Source of the DNA: an uncultured Pelagibacteraceae bacterium
Lineage (GTDB): Bacteria > Pseudomonadota > Alphaproteobacteria > Pelagibacterales > Pelagibacteraceae
DNA length: 37,046 bases
NCBI GenBank assembly: GCA_902555185.1
Contig: CACDSA010000008.1
Coordinates: forward strand, 1-37,046
Direction of reading: 5' to 3'
Below the pieces are notes generated by a model, which saw only the letters and a list, made by a program, of their open reading frames with translations, did not search any database and was not told where the DNA came from. The stretch's first letter is position 1, and each line of letters begins with the position of its first letter. Below, in pieces: positions 1 through 8,138 of this stretch. Position numbers and translations under genes: made by a program.

Positions 1-636
1 CTATAACGACTCCTGCTCCTGAGAGAATTACAGGAAATTTTGCGTCAGATAATATTTTTGCTGCTTGCTCAACTGCCTCAGCTCCTCCTGATTGTCTCTC
101 TAATCTTACAATTGGTGGTAATTCGATATCAACTACTTGTGTCCAAAAGTCTCTAGGCACATTAATTTGCGCTGGTGCTGAGCCTCTTACAGCTTTTTCA
201 ATTACTCTATTTAAAACTTCAGCAATTCTAGATGGATCCCTTACTTCCTCTTGATAACAAACCATATCTTTAAATAAATTCATTTGCTCTACCTCTTGAA
301 AACCTCCTTGCCCCATAGTTTTATTAGCAGCTTGAGGGGTTACCAAAAGAAGTGGGGTGTGATTCCAATAAGCAGTTTTAATTGGAGTTACTAGACCAGT
401 TATTCCTGGTCCGTTTTGCGCAACTACCATCGACATTTTTCCTGTCGCTCTGGTGTATCCATCTGCAATTAACCCTCCGTTTGTCTCGTGTGCAACATCC
501 CAAAAAGTTATTCCTGCATCCGGAAAGATATGTGAAATAGGCATGAAAGCAGAACCTATTATTCCAAAAGCATGTTCAATACCATGCATTTGTAAAACTT
601 TTACAAAAGCTTCTTCAGTTGTCATTTTAGCCATAA
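1..636 (-). CDS. xsc: Sulfoacetaldehyde acetyltransferase, N-terminal 212 residues
   Basis: Thiamine-diphosphate enzyme that converts sulfoacetaldehyde plus phosphate to acetyl phosphate and sulfite. The gene starts at 636 (MAKMTTEEAFVKVLQMHGIE) and runs off the left edge, so only the N-terminal PYR-type domain is present. Visible hallmarks are the HAFGIIGSAFMPISHIFPDAG stretch, AHETNGGLIADGYTRATGK and VAQNGPGITGLVTP, followed by NHTPLLLVTPQAANK, which fit Xsc better than acetolactate synthase. It is divergent from suyAB, with a 75-base spacer that must hold both promoters. Neighbouring sulfolactate lyase, APS reductase and TauE/SafE genes support a sulfonate role. A second in-frame ATG lies at 627. 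The missing C-terminus prevents checking the cofactor-binding half. Confidence 0.9.
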
Positions 637-711
637 AGAATTCCTTTAATTATACTTGAAAAACTATCTTTCAATATACTAAATTTTAGTCTATATCCAT
701 TAGATATTTTT

Positions 712-999
712 ATGTCAAAACCTGACCTCATCATTCATGACGAAAAAGATAACGTAGGAGTTGTTGTAATAGAAACAACAAAAAAAGGCCAAGATTGCAA
801 TGCTTGGATCATGGAAAATGATAAAACAGTCAATGTATCTTCTGCTAATGATGTACCTTTAGGTCATAAAATCGCACTAAAAGATTTAAAAGTTGGAGAT
901 ACCATTTTAAAATATGGTCATGATATTGGAAAGGTTGTTAAAGAAATCAAAAAAGGTGAGCATGTTCATGTTCATAACGTTAAAACAAAGAAATGGTAG
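712..999 (+). CDS. suyA: (2R)-sulfolactate sulfo-lyase, small subunit
   Basis: A 95-residue protein with the SAF-domain fold of the UxaA N-terminal family, ending in the GEHVHVHNVKT motif typical of small subunits of altronate, galactarate and sulfolactate lyases. With SuyB it would split 3-sulfolactate into pyruvate and sulfite in the cytoplasm. Four bases separate it from suyB, so the two are co-transcribed. A UxaA-type sugar-acid dehydratase is the main alternative. The partner sequence and the adjacent xsc, apr and TauE genes favour the sulfolactate assignment. Confidence 0.82.
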   Translation: MSKPDLIIHDEKDNVGVVVIETTKKGQDCNAWIMENDKTVNVSSANDVPLGHKIALKDLKVGDTILKYGHDIGKVVKEIKKGEHVHVHNVKTKKW

Positions 1000-1003
1000 T
1001 TAA

Positions 1004-2170
1004 ATGAGCATACCAAAAAGTTTTTTAGGTTACAAAAGAGAAAATGGTAGAGCCGGAACAAGAAATCACGTTATCATTTTGCCGGTTGACGATATTTCAA
1101 ACGCTTGTGCAGAGGCTGTAGCTAACAATATTAAAGGTACAATTGCACTTCCCCACTCTTATGGAAGATTACAATTCGGAGCAGATTTAGAATTACATTT
1201 TAGAACTATGATAGGAACTGGCAGAAATCCAAATGTTGCAGCCGTAATAGTAATTGGAATTGAGCCAAAATGGACAAAAAAAATAGTTGATGGAATAGCT
1301 GAAACAGGAAAGCCGGTTGAGGGCTTTCATATCGAGCGAAGTGGAGATATTCAAACAATAATGAAAGCATCGAAAAAAGCTCAAGAATTTTCTATGTGGG
1401 CTTCAGAAAAACAAAGAGAAGAATGTCCTCTTAGTGATTTATGGATTTCAGTAAAATGTGGAGAGTCTGACACAACATCTGGTCTTGCCTCAAATCCTAC
1501 AGTTGGAAATTTGATGGATAAATTGGAGCCTCTTGGTGTTCATTTATGTTTTGGGGAAACTTCAGAATTAACTGGTGCTGAACAAGTTTGTGCAAAGAGG
1601 GGTGCTACACCTGAGGCTCAGAAAAAATTTATGAAGACTTGGAGTGAGTATAATGATTTCATTTTAAAAGAAGCAACGGATGATTTGTCAGAAAGTCAAC
1701 CTACTGCAGGTAATATTGCCGGAGGATTGACAACCATTGAAGAGAAAGCTTTTGGAAATTTTCAAAAGATAGGTTCAAGAAAATTTATAGATGTTTTGGA
1801 ACCGGCAGAGGAACCAAAAAAAGGGAAAGGTTTATATTTCATGGATACTTCGTCAGCAGCGGCAGAGTGCGTTACACTTCAAGCAGCCGGAGGATTTAAC
1901 ATTCATCTTTTCCCAACTGGGCAGGGAAATATTATAGGAAATCCAATAGAACCTGTGGTAAAACTAACTGCAAATCCTTTAACAGCTAAATTAATGAGTG
2001 AACATGTTGACTGTGATGTTTCAAAAATTTTATCCAGAGAAATGAACCTTGATCAAGCAGGAGATAAGCTTATTGAAACAACTCTTAAAGTTGCTAATGG
2101 AAGGTTAACGTGTGCAGAGGCTTTAGGTCATAGAGAATTTGTTATGACAAAGCTTTATAGAAGTGCTTGA
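1004..2170 (+). CDS. suyB: (2R)-sulfolactate sulfo-lyase, large subunit
   Basis: A 388-residue protein of the UxaA C-terminal / GarD family. It begins [20 protein letters not shown], the typical opening of this family, and carries the conserved [19 protein letters not shown] stretch near residues 150-170 and cysteines that could hold a metal centre. The early [20 protein letters not shown] region resembles SuyB rather than altronate dehydratase. Product: pyruvate plus sulfite from sulfolactate. Its stop lies 5 bases from the stop of the convergent TauE/SafE gene. Sugar-acid dehydratase activity remains possible but fits the neighbourhood less well. Confidence 0.83.
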   Translation: MSIPKSFLGYKRENGRAGTRNHVIILPVDDISNACAEAVANNIKGTIALPHSYGRLQFGADLELHFRTMIGTGRNPNVAAVIVIGIEPKWTKKIVDGIAETGKPVEGFHIERSGDIQTIMKASKKAQEFSMWASEKQREECPLSDLWISVKCGESDTTSGLASNPTVGNLMDKLEPLGVHLCFGETSELTGAEQVCAKRGATPEAQKKFMKTWSEYNDFILKEATDDLSESQPTAGNIAGGLTTIEEKAFGNFQKIGSRKFIDVLEPAEEPKKGKGLYFMDTSSAAAECVTLQAAGGFNIHLFPTGQGNIIGNPIEPVVKLTANPLTAKLMSEHVDCDVSKILSREMNLDQAGDKLIETTLKVANGRLTCAEALGHREFVMTKLYRSA

Positions 2171-2175
2171 GAATA

Positions 2176-3279
2176 TTATTTAACCGGAAATTTTACTTCT
2201 TCTTGTTTTGGTTTTTTATATCTTAAATCATGAATAATTTTTCTAAACCATGCCATTAAAGCACCTAGAACCACAGCAAGGATAATTGCAAAAGCTCCGT
2301 ATAAAAATGGTACTTCGTTTGAAATCCTAATTATAAATTCTGCTAGGCTATTTAATTCAGGTGCTGTCGTTTTAACTCCATTAAATTCTGATTTTTCTCT
2401 AAAGAAAGAATTATATGCAATAGCTATAGCAACAGTTATCAAAAGCATTGCAAATAAAGATTTGAGTTCATTGCTATCTAAAAATTGACCAATTTTTTGT
2501 CCTACTTGAACTCCAACGATCGATCCTAGTATCAATGGAACCACTAGAAACAGATCAATTGTTCCATAATTAAAAGAATGTAGAATTGTTACTACTGCGC
2601 TTATAAAAACTGTTACAAATAATGAAGTACCTGGAATTAATTTTATAGGCATTCCAATGATATAAATCATTGCTGGAACCATTAGAAATGCACCTCCTAT
2701 TCCCATCATTGAAGCAACAAATCCAACTATAAAACCTAGTAGAATTGGCGTGAACGCACTCTCATATAATCTAGATTTATTAAATCTCATTCGTAAAGGT
2801 AAGCCTTGAAGCCAATTGTGATCATGCAACTTCTTTTTAATATTTGTTTTTGACTTAATTCGATTTCTTTCTTTAATTCCCTCAATTAACATGAGTGTTC
2901 CAACTATAGCTAGAAGATACATATACATTAAAGAAATTATTAAACTTATTTTTCCGATTTCTGAAAAAAAAGTAAAAGTCATTATGCCTATTAATGTTCC
3001 AACTACTCCACCAGAAACAATCATCAATCCCATTTTATAATCTAAAGTTTTTTTGTACCAATGGGTTAGTGAGCCGGAGACAGATGTAGCAAGAATATTA
3101 TTAACTTCATTCGGTACAGCATAGATAGGAGGTATACCCATGAAAATAAGAAAAGGTGTCATTAAAAATCCTCCCCCTACCCCAAACAAGCCAGATAATA
3201 CACCAACTGCTAAACTTAAAAATAAAAGGAGAAATATATCAATATTTACTTGAGCAATAGGAAGGTAAATTTCGAGCAT
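2176..3279 (-). CDS. TauE/SafE-family anion exporter
   Basis: A 367-residue integral membrane protein with about eight hydrophobic segments. It shows the family's duplicated glycine-rich repeats: GVLSGLFGVGGGFLMTPFLI near residues 26-45 and a second copy, GFIVGFVASMMGIGGAFLMVP, in the middle. This family exports sulfite, sulfoacetate or related organosulfur anions, or permeates sulfate. It is the last gene of the leftward apr unit, 39 bases after the 116-residue protein, and is convergent with suyB. Exporting sulfite or sulfate made by Xsc, SuyAB and AprBA is a reasonable inference; the exact substrate is not visible in the sequence. Confidence 0.85.
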   Translation of the reverse strand: MLEIYLPIAQVNIDIFLLLFLSLAVGVLSGLFGVGGGFLMTPFLIFMGIPPIYAVPNEVNNILATSVSGSLTHWYKKTLDYKMGLMIVSGGVVGTLIGIMTFTFFSEIGKISLIISLMYMYLLAIVGTLMLIEGIKERNRIKSKTNIKKKLHDHNWLQGLPLRMRFNKSRLYESAFTPILLGFIVGFVASMMGIGGAFLMVPAMIYIIGMPIKLIPGTSLFVTVFISAVVTILHSFNYGTIDLFLVVPLILGSIVGVQVGQKIGQFLDSNELKSLFAMLLITVAIAIAYNSFFREKSEFNGVKTTAPELNSLAEFIIRISNEVPFLYGAFAIILAVVLGALMAWFRKIIHDLRYKKPKQEEVKFPVK

Positions 3280-3318
3280 TAATACTAGCAGTATGCCTGA
3301 AATATTAAGTTGTCAATA

Positions 3319-3669
3319 TTAATAAATTGTTGCTCCAAAGACCTTTACCATATCCCCTTCTAATCCGAGAACCAATCTACCAAGGAACTCTCCGGATACA
3401 GTATTACTTTTTTGTTTATAAAGAACAGTAATGAACTTATCTCTTCTAATACATCCTAAAAACTCTTGCCTTTCGGACAAACTTGTAAGTAATTTGTTAT
3501 TTGCCCATTGCTTTCCAAGCTCAACTTCGTTCGCCCCATAAAGCATCTGAGATGAGAAATCTTTGGTAAAACTACCGTAATCTTTGTTATTTGATGATCT
3601 AACTAAATTTTCCCAAATAGGATTAGCAATTTTGATGATCTCGTCATCACTTTTGTCTAGTAAATTCAT
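3319..3669 (-). CDS. Unknown 116-residue protein co-transcribed with aprA
   Basis: Not recognised. A soluble protein without signal peptide or membrane segment. The N-terminal half is amphipathic helix (DDEIIKIANPIWENLVRSSN) followed by a beta-rich C-terminal half ending GLEGDMVKVFGATIY. Helices followed by a curved sheet, together with its size, recall NTF2-like / cystatin folds, but this is only an impression. It begins 9 bases after the aprA stop in the same direction, so it is probably made together with APS reductase. It could be an assembly or accessory factor for AprBA or the sulfite-oxidation step; nothing in the sequence proves this. Confidence 0.75.
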   Translation of the reverse strand: MNLLDKSDDEIIKIANPIWENLVRSSNNKDYGSFTKDFSSQMLYGANEVELGKQWANNKLLTSLSERQEFLGCIRRDKFITVLYKQKSNTVSGEFLGRLVLGLEGDMVKVFGATIY

Positions 3670-3678
3670 TAGAATAGA

Positions 3679-5538
3679 TTAAGAAGCCTTCTTTTCTTTT
3701 TCGTCACCAACTATGTGGTAAACTGGCATTTTTTCTAAACTAAATTTTCCAGTTTTTGGGTCTCTTCTTGAAACAGTTAAACAATGCCAATTCTCATCGT
3801 CTAATTTTAACTTGTCTCCTCTGTAATAATATCCAGGCCATCTAGTTTCCTCTCTAAAAAGAGTATGTTCTGTTACACATTGAGATGTTAGCGTTCTATG
3901 CTTTAATTCCCAAGCTCTCATAAGTTGATGATAATCCTCTGCACCAACATTTTCCAAATCTTCTTGAAGCCAATCTAAAAGTTCTAAACCTTTTTTAAGT
4001 AAATTGTCATTAGTCATGTAGTTTGCAGTAATACCACCAACATACTCATCCATAATTTTTTGAAGTCTTTGTAACCCTTGAATTGGTGAAATATAACTAG
4101 GAGAAACTGTTCCACCAGTAATTTCATTTCTATTTACTGTATAATTGTCTAAAGGTTTATAAATAATTTCTCTAAATTCGTTACACTGTTTATCTGAAAC
4201 TTTAAGATCAGTGGCTTTTTGATCTTCAATATATTTTACGGCAGCTTTTGCAGCTAATCTTCCCTCTGTAAAAGATCCTGAAGAGAATTTATGTGCACTT
4301 CCTCCAACTGTATCACCAGCTCCGAATAATCCATCGATTGTTGTCATTCTATTGTAGCCCCAAAAATACTCTTTAGGGGAAATATCTTCAGGTCCGCTTA
4401 CCCATGCACCTGAACAAGTAGCGTGTGATCCCATTACATAGGGCTCTGAAGTGGTTAATTCTGGATTAGTATATTTAGGATCTATATTTTGTGAAGCCCA
4501 TACTACAGCTTGGCCTACAGTCATACCTAAAAAATTTTCCCAACCAACTGTTTCTAGATGAGGATCTTGGAATGCTTCTTTTGTGACCATGTGAATTGGT
4601 CCTCCACCTGCCATGACTTCTTGAATAAACGCATGATTTCTTAGGCAAGTTGGAACTGGATGGTGATCAATATATTCCCCCACTAACTTCTTAGTTTGGT
4701 CGTACCATTTTTTCTCATAATTTTCGCCATTCGCATTTTGAGTGTAAGTTTTTAAATGTAAGAAATATGCTCCTACAGGACCGTAACCATCTTTAAACCT
4801 ACATAACACAATTCTATTTTCCATTTGAGTCATCTTAGCACCTGCAGCAATGGGTAGTGCATAAGCAGATCCATTGCTCCAAGGAGCATACCAAGTTCTA
4901 CCCATGCCTTCTCCGACTGCTCTTGGTTTAAAAATGTGCGAAGCTCCTCCAGCTGCAACTATAACTGTCTTTGCTCTAAACACGTGGTAGTCACCTGTTC
5001 TCATATTAAAACCAACAGCACCTCCTACTCTATTCTCTTTATTCTCGTCCATTAAAAGATGAGTAATCATTATTCTATTATAAATTTTATCAGCAGATTT
5101 TTTTGCTGCCTCAGCTACGATTGGTTTATAACTTTCACCATGAATCATTATTTGCCACTTTCCCTCTCTTTGATATCTTCCAGTTTTTTTATCTTTCATC
5201 ATTGGAAGACCCCATTCATCAAACATATGAACAGTTGAGTCTACGTGGCGTGCCATGTCGTAACCCAAGTCTTCTCTCACTAACCCCATTAAATCATTTC
5301 TTGCATACCTTACGTGGTCCTCGGGTTGGTTTTCATTCCATCTCATCCCCATATAACAGTTAATTGCATAAAGTCCTTGAGCAACTGCGCCACTTCTATC
5401 GATGTTTGCTTTTTCTACACAAATTATTTTTAGATCTCTTCCCCAATGTCTAGCTTCAAATGTTGCACCAGTCCCAGCCATACCTCCGCCAACGACTAGA
5501 ACATCGCAGTCTTCGTGAACTGTTTTATTTTTAGGCAT
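3679..5538 (-). CDS. aprA: Adenylylsulfate (APS) reductase alpha subunit, flavoprotein
   Basis: A 619-residue FAD subunit of dissimilatory-type APS reductase, interconverting APS and sulfite plus AMP. The Rossmann FAD motif is at residues 13-22 (VLVVGGGMAG), followed by ARHWG and the AprA-type RSGAVAQGLYAINCYMG. The family's WYAPWSNGSAYALPIAAGA and ATCSGAWVSGPEDISP stretches are also present. It belongs to the fumarate reductase/SdhA superfamily, but these motifs and the aprB partner exclude those enzymes. The aprB stop and aprA start overlap by one base (5538). With no dissimilatory sulfite reductase in the window, the enzyme probably runs in the sulfite-oxidising direction. Confidence 0.96.
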   Translation of the reverse strand: MPKNKTVHEDCDVLVVGGGMAGTGATFEARHWGRDLKIICVEKANIDRSGAVAQGLYAINCYMGMRWNENQPEDHVRYARNDLMGLVREDLGYDMARHVDSTVHMFDEWGLPMMKDKKTGRYQREGKWQIMIHGESYKPIVAEAAKKSADKIYNRIMITHLLMDENKENRVGGAVGFNMRTGDYHVFRAKTVIVAAGGASHIFKPRAVGEGMGRTWYAPWSNGSAYALPIAAGAKMTQMENRIVLCRFKDGYGPVGAYFLHLKTYTQNANGENYEKKWYDQTKKLVGEYIDHHPVPTCLRNHAFIQEVMAGGGPIHMVTKEAFQDPHLETVGWENFLGMTVGQAVVWASQNIDPKYTNPELTTSEPYVMGSHATCSGAWVSGPEDISPKEYFWGYNRMTTIDGLFGAGDTVGGSAHKFSSGSFTEGRLAAKAAVKYIEDQKATDLKVSDKQCNEFREIIYKPLDNYTVNRNEITGGTVSPSYISPIQGLQRLQKIMDEYVGGITANYMTNDNLLKKGLELLDWLQEDLENVGAEDYHQLMRAWELKHRTLTSQCVTEHTLFREETRWPGYYYRGDKLKLDDENWHCLTVSRRDPKTGKFSLEKMPVYHIVGDEKEKKAS

Positions 5539-6008
5539 TAATAATAAACACCTTTTTTAAATGAGTCTTTGCTGATTGTTGGTAAATCCTTTTTTGTATC
5601 TAAACCTTCAGGCTCTGAGTATAAAACTTGAGAATTCATCTCTCCTTGTCTTGGTTTATCACCTTCAGCAAGTTTTGGAATAAATTTTCCCCAGGGTTTC
5701 GTAGTGATGGGTGAAACGAAATTTTTCTCAGTACCGTTTCTAAATTTAATTTTCCACGAAATAGTTCCTTTTTCTTCCTCTCTTCTAACTCTTACGCTAT
5801 GACCCATAGGCGCAAAATCTGCGTAACCTCTCACATCAATTGCGTGATTAGGACAAGCTTTTACACATGAATAACATTCCCAACAAAAATTTGGTTCAAT
5901 ATTTTTGGCTCTTCTTATAGTTTCGTCAATGTGCATGATATCTGATGGACAGATATCTACGCAATGACCGCAACCATCACATCTAGTCATATAAACAAAT
6001 GTTGACAT
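5538..6008 (-). CDS. aprB: Adenylylsulfate reductase beta subunit, ferredoxin-like
   Basis: A 156-residue electron-transfer subunit carrying two [4Fe-4S] clusters. Ligands are visible as C10, C13, C16, C20 and C42, C45, C48, C52, with W43 beside the second set, where AprB uses an aromatic residue on the electron path. The C-terminal part (EGLDTKKDLPTISKDSFKKG) is the tail that wraps around AprA in known structures. It lies between aprM (67 bases upstream) and aprA (one-base overlap) in the leftward operon. Length is normal for the family. Confidence 0.96.
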   Translation of the reverse strand: MSTFVYMTRCDGCGHCVDICPSDIMHIDETIRRAKNIEPNFCWECYSCVKACPNHAIDVRGYADFAPMGHSVRVRREEEKGTISWKIKFRNGTEKNFVSPITTKPWGKFIPKLAEGDKPRQGEMNSQVLYSEPEGLDTKKDLPTISKDSFKKGVYY

Positions 6009-6075
6009 TAAATTTTTACCTCAATTTTTTTTATAATAATATGTGTCTTTAATCTAGTTTTAAATTTCATAGTTC

Positions 6076-6867
6076 TTAATAATGTTTTGGTTCTTCCCTT
6101 TTAATTCCTAACCCAAATTGCTTAGGAGCATCAGCTGGTGGAGGCAAATTGTCTCTAGAGCCGTCGGCTTCAGCTAAATTTTTTTGAATTGCTGCACCAG
6201 GTTTATAAAACATATGAGCGAATTTAGACCAATAAACTCCTCCAAATAAAACTAAATTAGACAAAATAAAAAGAGTTAAAAATAAGTAACTCAGTCCGTT
6301 CATACCTGCAGTTTGAGTAAATGACCATGCTAATCCAAAAGTTGCACAGGCTAGTAATGCTAAAACAAATAAATCTGCAGTTATAATTCTATACCAAGGA
6401 TGAGCTTCTGCGGATACGTCTACTCTTAAAAAAAACCAAAACCAATAACCTCCAAGACAGGTCATTATTGCTCCTGCGTGCCAAATAAACGGAATATAAG
6501 ATGGAGCAACTGCTCCATCAGAGTATTTAAAAATTAAAACAACTGAACCTATCCAAAATATTATTGTTCCATACATTCCTAATACATGTGCGAGTCTTCT
6601 TTTTCCCCAACCCAATTCTGAAGTAGTGGCAATATCGTGTGCTACTGTTTTTAAAATGACTGCTGTTTTTTTTCCTGCAGTTAACTCATTTTTTGCAGAT
6701 TTTTTTGCATTTTGTGCGTTTCTAAAAAAATAAACAACGTTTTTTTTATGCAACATGTCTAAACCAGTTCCAACTATTATTAAAAGAACCATGACAATTA
6801 CAAAATATTGCATCAAAAAAGCTGGAATTACTGTTGCTACATCTGCAAACGGATTTGTTGTTAACAT
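6076..6867 (-). CDS. aprM: Membrane anchor of APS reductase, AprM type
   Basis: A 263-residue protein with about five transmembrane segments. The first is at residues 16-37 and the others fall between roughly 95 and 215. A cytoplasmic loop and a soluble C-terminal tail, rich in proline and charge (NLPPPADAPKQFG), complete it. In sulfur oxidisers aprM directly precedes aprBA and is thought to link the soluble enzyme to the quinone pool; the same order is seen here. Histidines at the ends of several helices (HVLGMYG, WHAGAIMTC, FAHMF) could bind haem, which is inference. It resembles the membrane subunits of heterodisulfide reductase and nitrate reductase gamma only distantly. Confidence 0.85.
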   Translation of the reverse strand: MLTTNPFADVATVIPAFLMQYFVIVMVLLIIVGTGLDMLHKKNVVYFFRNAQNAKKSAKNELTAGKKTAVILKTVAHDIATTSELGWGKRRLAHVLGMYGTIIFWIGSVVLIFKYSDGAVAPSYIPFIWHAGAIMTCLGGYWFWFFLRVDVSAEAHPWYRIITADLFVLALLACATFGLAWSFTQTAGMNGLSYLFLTLFILSNLVLFGGVYWSKFAHMFYKPGAAIQKNLAEADGSRDNLPPPADAPKQFGLGIKREEPKHY

Positions 6868-6922
6868 AATTAACTCTTAAAGGTTTGATTAAAAGAGGTC
6901 AAGTGAGAACGTTTCTCATTTA

Positions 6923-7303
6923 TTATTTGAGTTTACCTTCTTTTCTCATTTGCTCTCTAATTTTGGTAGCTGAGATTTGTTGAGTCTTCTCATCTAGAAC
7001 TATTTCCTCTATTTTATAACCTACCCCTCTTCCATAACAAATATTTGTAATATTTGGGACCAATGTAACTTGAATTCGATTCTTGTAATCTTTCAATGCA
7101 TCTAAAATATTTTTTTTAACTGTTTCAAAGTCAAAAGGGTTATCGTCAACGCCTTTAACATCTCTAACCATAATATTCACTTGCCCTGTTTTTTTTAAAG
7201 TTTCCTCAAAAAGCTTTTGATGTCCTGCATGCCAAGGTTGCCATCGACCTAACATTTGCGCTGTAGGATGTTTATTATCCCAGACGTGATTATCGTTCTT
7301 CAT
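6923..7303 (-). CDS. Small nucleotidyltransferase (HxGH / ISATKIR) in the apr operon
   Basis: A 126-residue single-domain member of the cytidylyltransferase-like nucleotidyltransferase superfamily. The nucleotide-binding signature GRWQPWHAGH is at residues 19-28 (H25 and H28 are the HxGH histidines) and the C-terminal ISATKIR signature at 110-116. Relatives transfer AMP or CMP (NMN adenylyltransferase, phosphopantetheine adenylyltransferase, ATP sulfurylase). It is much shorter than ATP sulfurylase (about 400 residues), yet sits between the CADD-like gene and aprM. A role in turning APS over to sulfate with ATP formation is an attractive guess. NAD or CoA-type nucleotide chemistry is the alternative. 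Superfamily membership is firm; substrate is unknown. Confidence 0.85.
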   Translation of the reverse strand: MKNDNHVWDNKHPTAQMLGRWQPWHAGHQKLFEETLKKTGQVNIMVRDVKGVDDNPFDFETVKKNILDALKDYKNRIQVTLVPNITNICYGRGVGYKIEEIVLDEKTQQISATKIREQMRKEGKLK

Positions 7304-7325
7304 TTGATAGTTTAGCTATCTAAGT

Positions 7326-7997
7326 TTAAGCTGCAATAGTTTGTAGTTTATGCTTAGAAGTCATGCCGCTTAAGAAGTTCCAAAGATACCTAGCGGTTAA
7401 TAAAGAAGCTGTTTCTGCCTTCTCTTGCTCCTCTTTTGATAAACTGTCTAATAATTTTTCACATTCAGCTCTATGAATTACATCAGCTGATTTATGTGCT
7501 TCAAAAAATTCAAGACCAGCTTTGGAGTTTACTCCATAGAATTTTTTTAATCCTTGAATTTTTGTTTCAGCAATTTCAGGTATTTGTCTTTCATAAGTAT
7601 ATAATGAAGCGAGACCTTCGGCATACGATTTTCTTGCTTGAACAAAAAAATTATCAATCATATCTTTTGTGAACCAATCAAGTTTTACTTTTTCAATTTC
7701 TTTTTCGTCTGCTCCCAGCGCTTTAGCAAAATTTTTCCATAACTTAGGGTGATCCCCATCCTTATTTTCTTCATCTTGTAAATTTTCTAAAAGAATTCTT
7801 CTTTTTTCAATATCTTCACAAATAGAATGCGTAGCGCTAATATATCTTGGAAAGGCTTTTACATGCTGATAGTACTGCTCGGCATAATCTTTAATAATCT
7901 CTCTATTTAATTTTCCCTCGTTCCAATAAATTTGATAAAATGGATGTTTTAATAAGTGAAACTTGTCTAATTTTGCTCCTAATTCTTTTGAAAACAT
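7326..7997 (-). CDS. CADD-like TenA/PqqC-fold oxygenase, probable para-aminobenzoate synthase
   Basis: A 223-residue all-helical protein of the TenA/PqqC fold, closest in pattern to Chlamydia CADD. CADD makes para-aminobenzoate from one of its own tyrosines at a metal centre. By my alignment from memory, the CADD metal ligands are all present: E76, H83, E136, H168, D172 and H175, the last three in HKSADVIH. The sacrificed tyrosine (Y27 in CADD) corresponds to Y21 in HPFYQIYW, and Y38, Y43 and Y135 are also kept. The start at 7997 has a strong AAAAGGAG-type ribosome site. It heads the apr operon, 22 bases before the nucleotidyltransferase gene. A folE gene at 24 kb fits a need for folate precursors. 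PqqC or TenA function is unlikely. Confidence 0.85.
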   Translation of the reverse strand: MFSKELGAKLDKFHLLKHPFYQIYWNEGKLNREIIKDYAEQYYQHVKAFPRYISATHSICEDIEKRRILLENLQDEENKDGDHPKLWKNFAKALGADEKEIEKVKLDWFTKDMIDNFFVQARKSYAEGLASLYTYERQIPEIAETKIQGLKKFYGVNSKAGLEFFEAHKSADVIHRAECEKLLDSLSKEEQEKAETASLLTARYLWNFLSGMTSKHKLQTIAA

Positions 7998-8032
7998 TTT
8001 TTCTCCTTTTTGTTTATTTGAAGATAACTAAA

Positions 8033-8038
8033 ATTATA
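8033..8038 (-). promoter_or_regulatory. Possible -10 box ahead of the CADD-like/apr operon
   Basis: On the minus strand a perfect TATAAT lies 36 bases upstream of the ATG at 7997. No convincing -35 box is visible at the expected distance in this AT-rich spacer, so the call rests on the -10 match and its position. Confidence 0.35.
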
Positions 8039-8138
8039 AAGTATTTAAATTAAAAATTATCCACACTTTTTGGTTGAGTGTTTTAAATGTTCACGTTTTG
8101 ATTCACTTTTGATTCACTTAGGGACTCAGAATACAACC

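Noticed and set aside
453-659. 68-codon frame on the plus strand at the left end
   Set aside because: It lies opposite the N-terminal half of xsc, which has a clear family match on the minus strand.
712-2170. suyAB as altronate or galactarate dehydratase
   Set aside because: Family overlap is real, but the large-subunit pattern and the xsc/apr/TauE neighbourhood fit sulfolactate lyase better; no sugar-acid genes are nearby.
3679-5538. aprA as a fumarate reductase or succinate dehydrogenase flavoprotein
   Set aside because: The same superfamily, but the adjoining AprB and the ARHWG and RSGAVAQGLYAIN motifs are specific to APS reductase.
7326-7997. The TenA/PqqC-fold protein as thiaminase or PQQ synthase
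   Set aside because: The CADD metal ligands and Y21 are present, while no PQQ or thiamine genes lie near.
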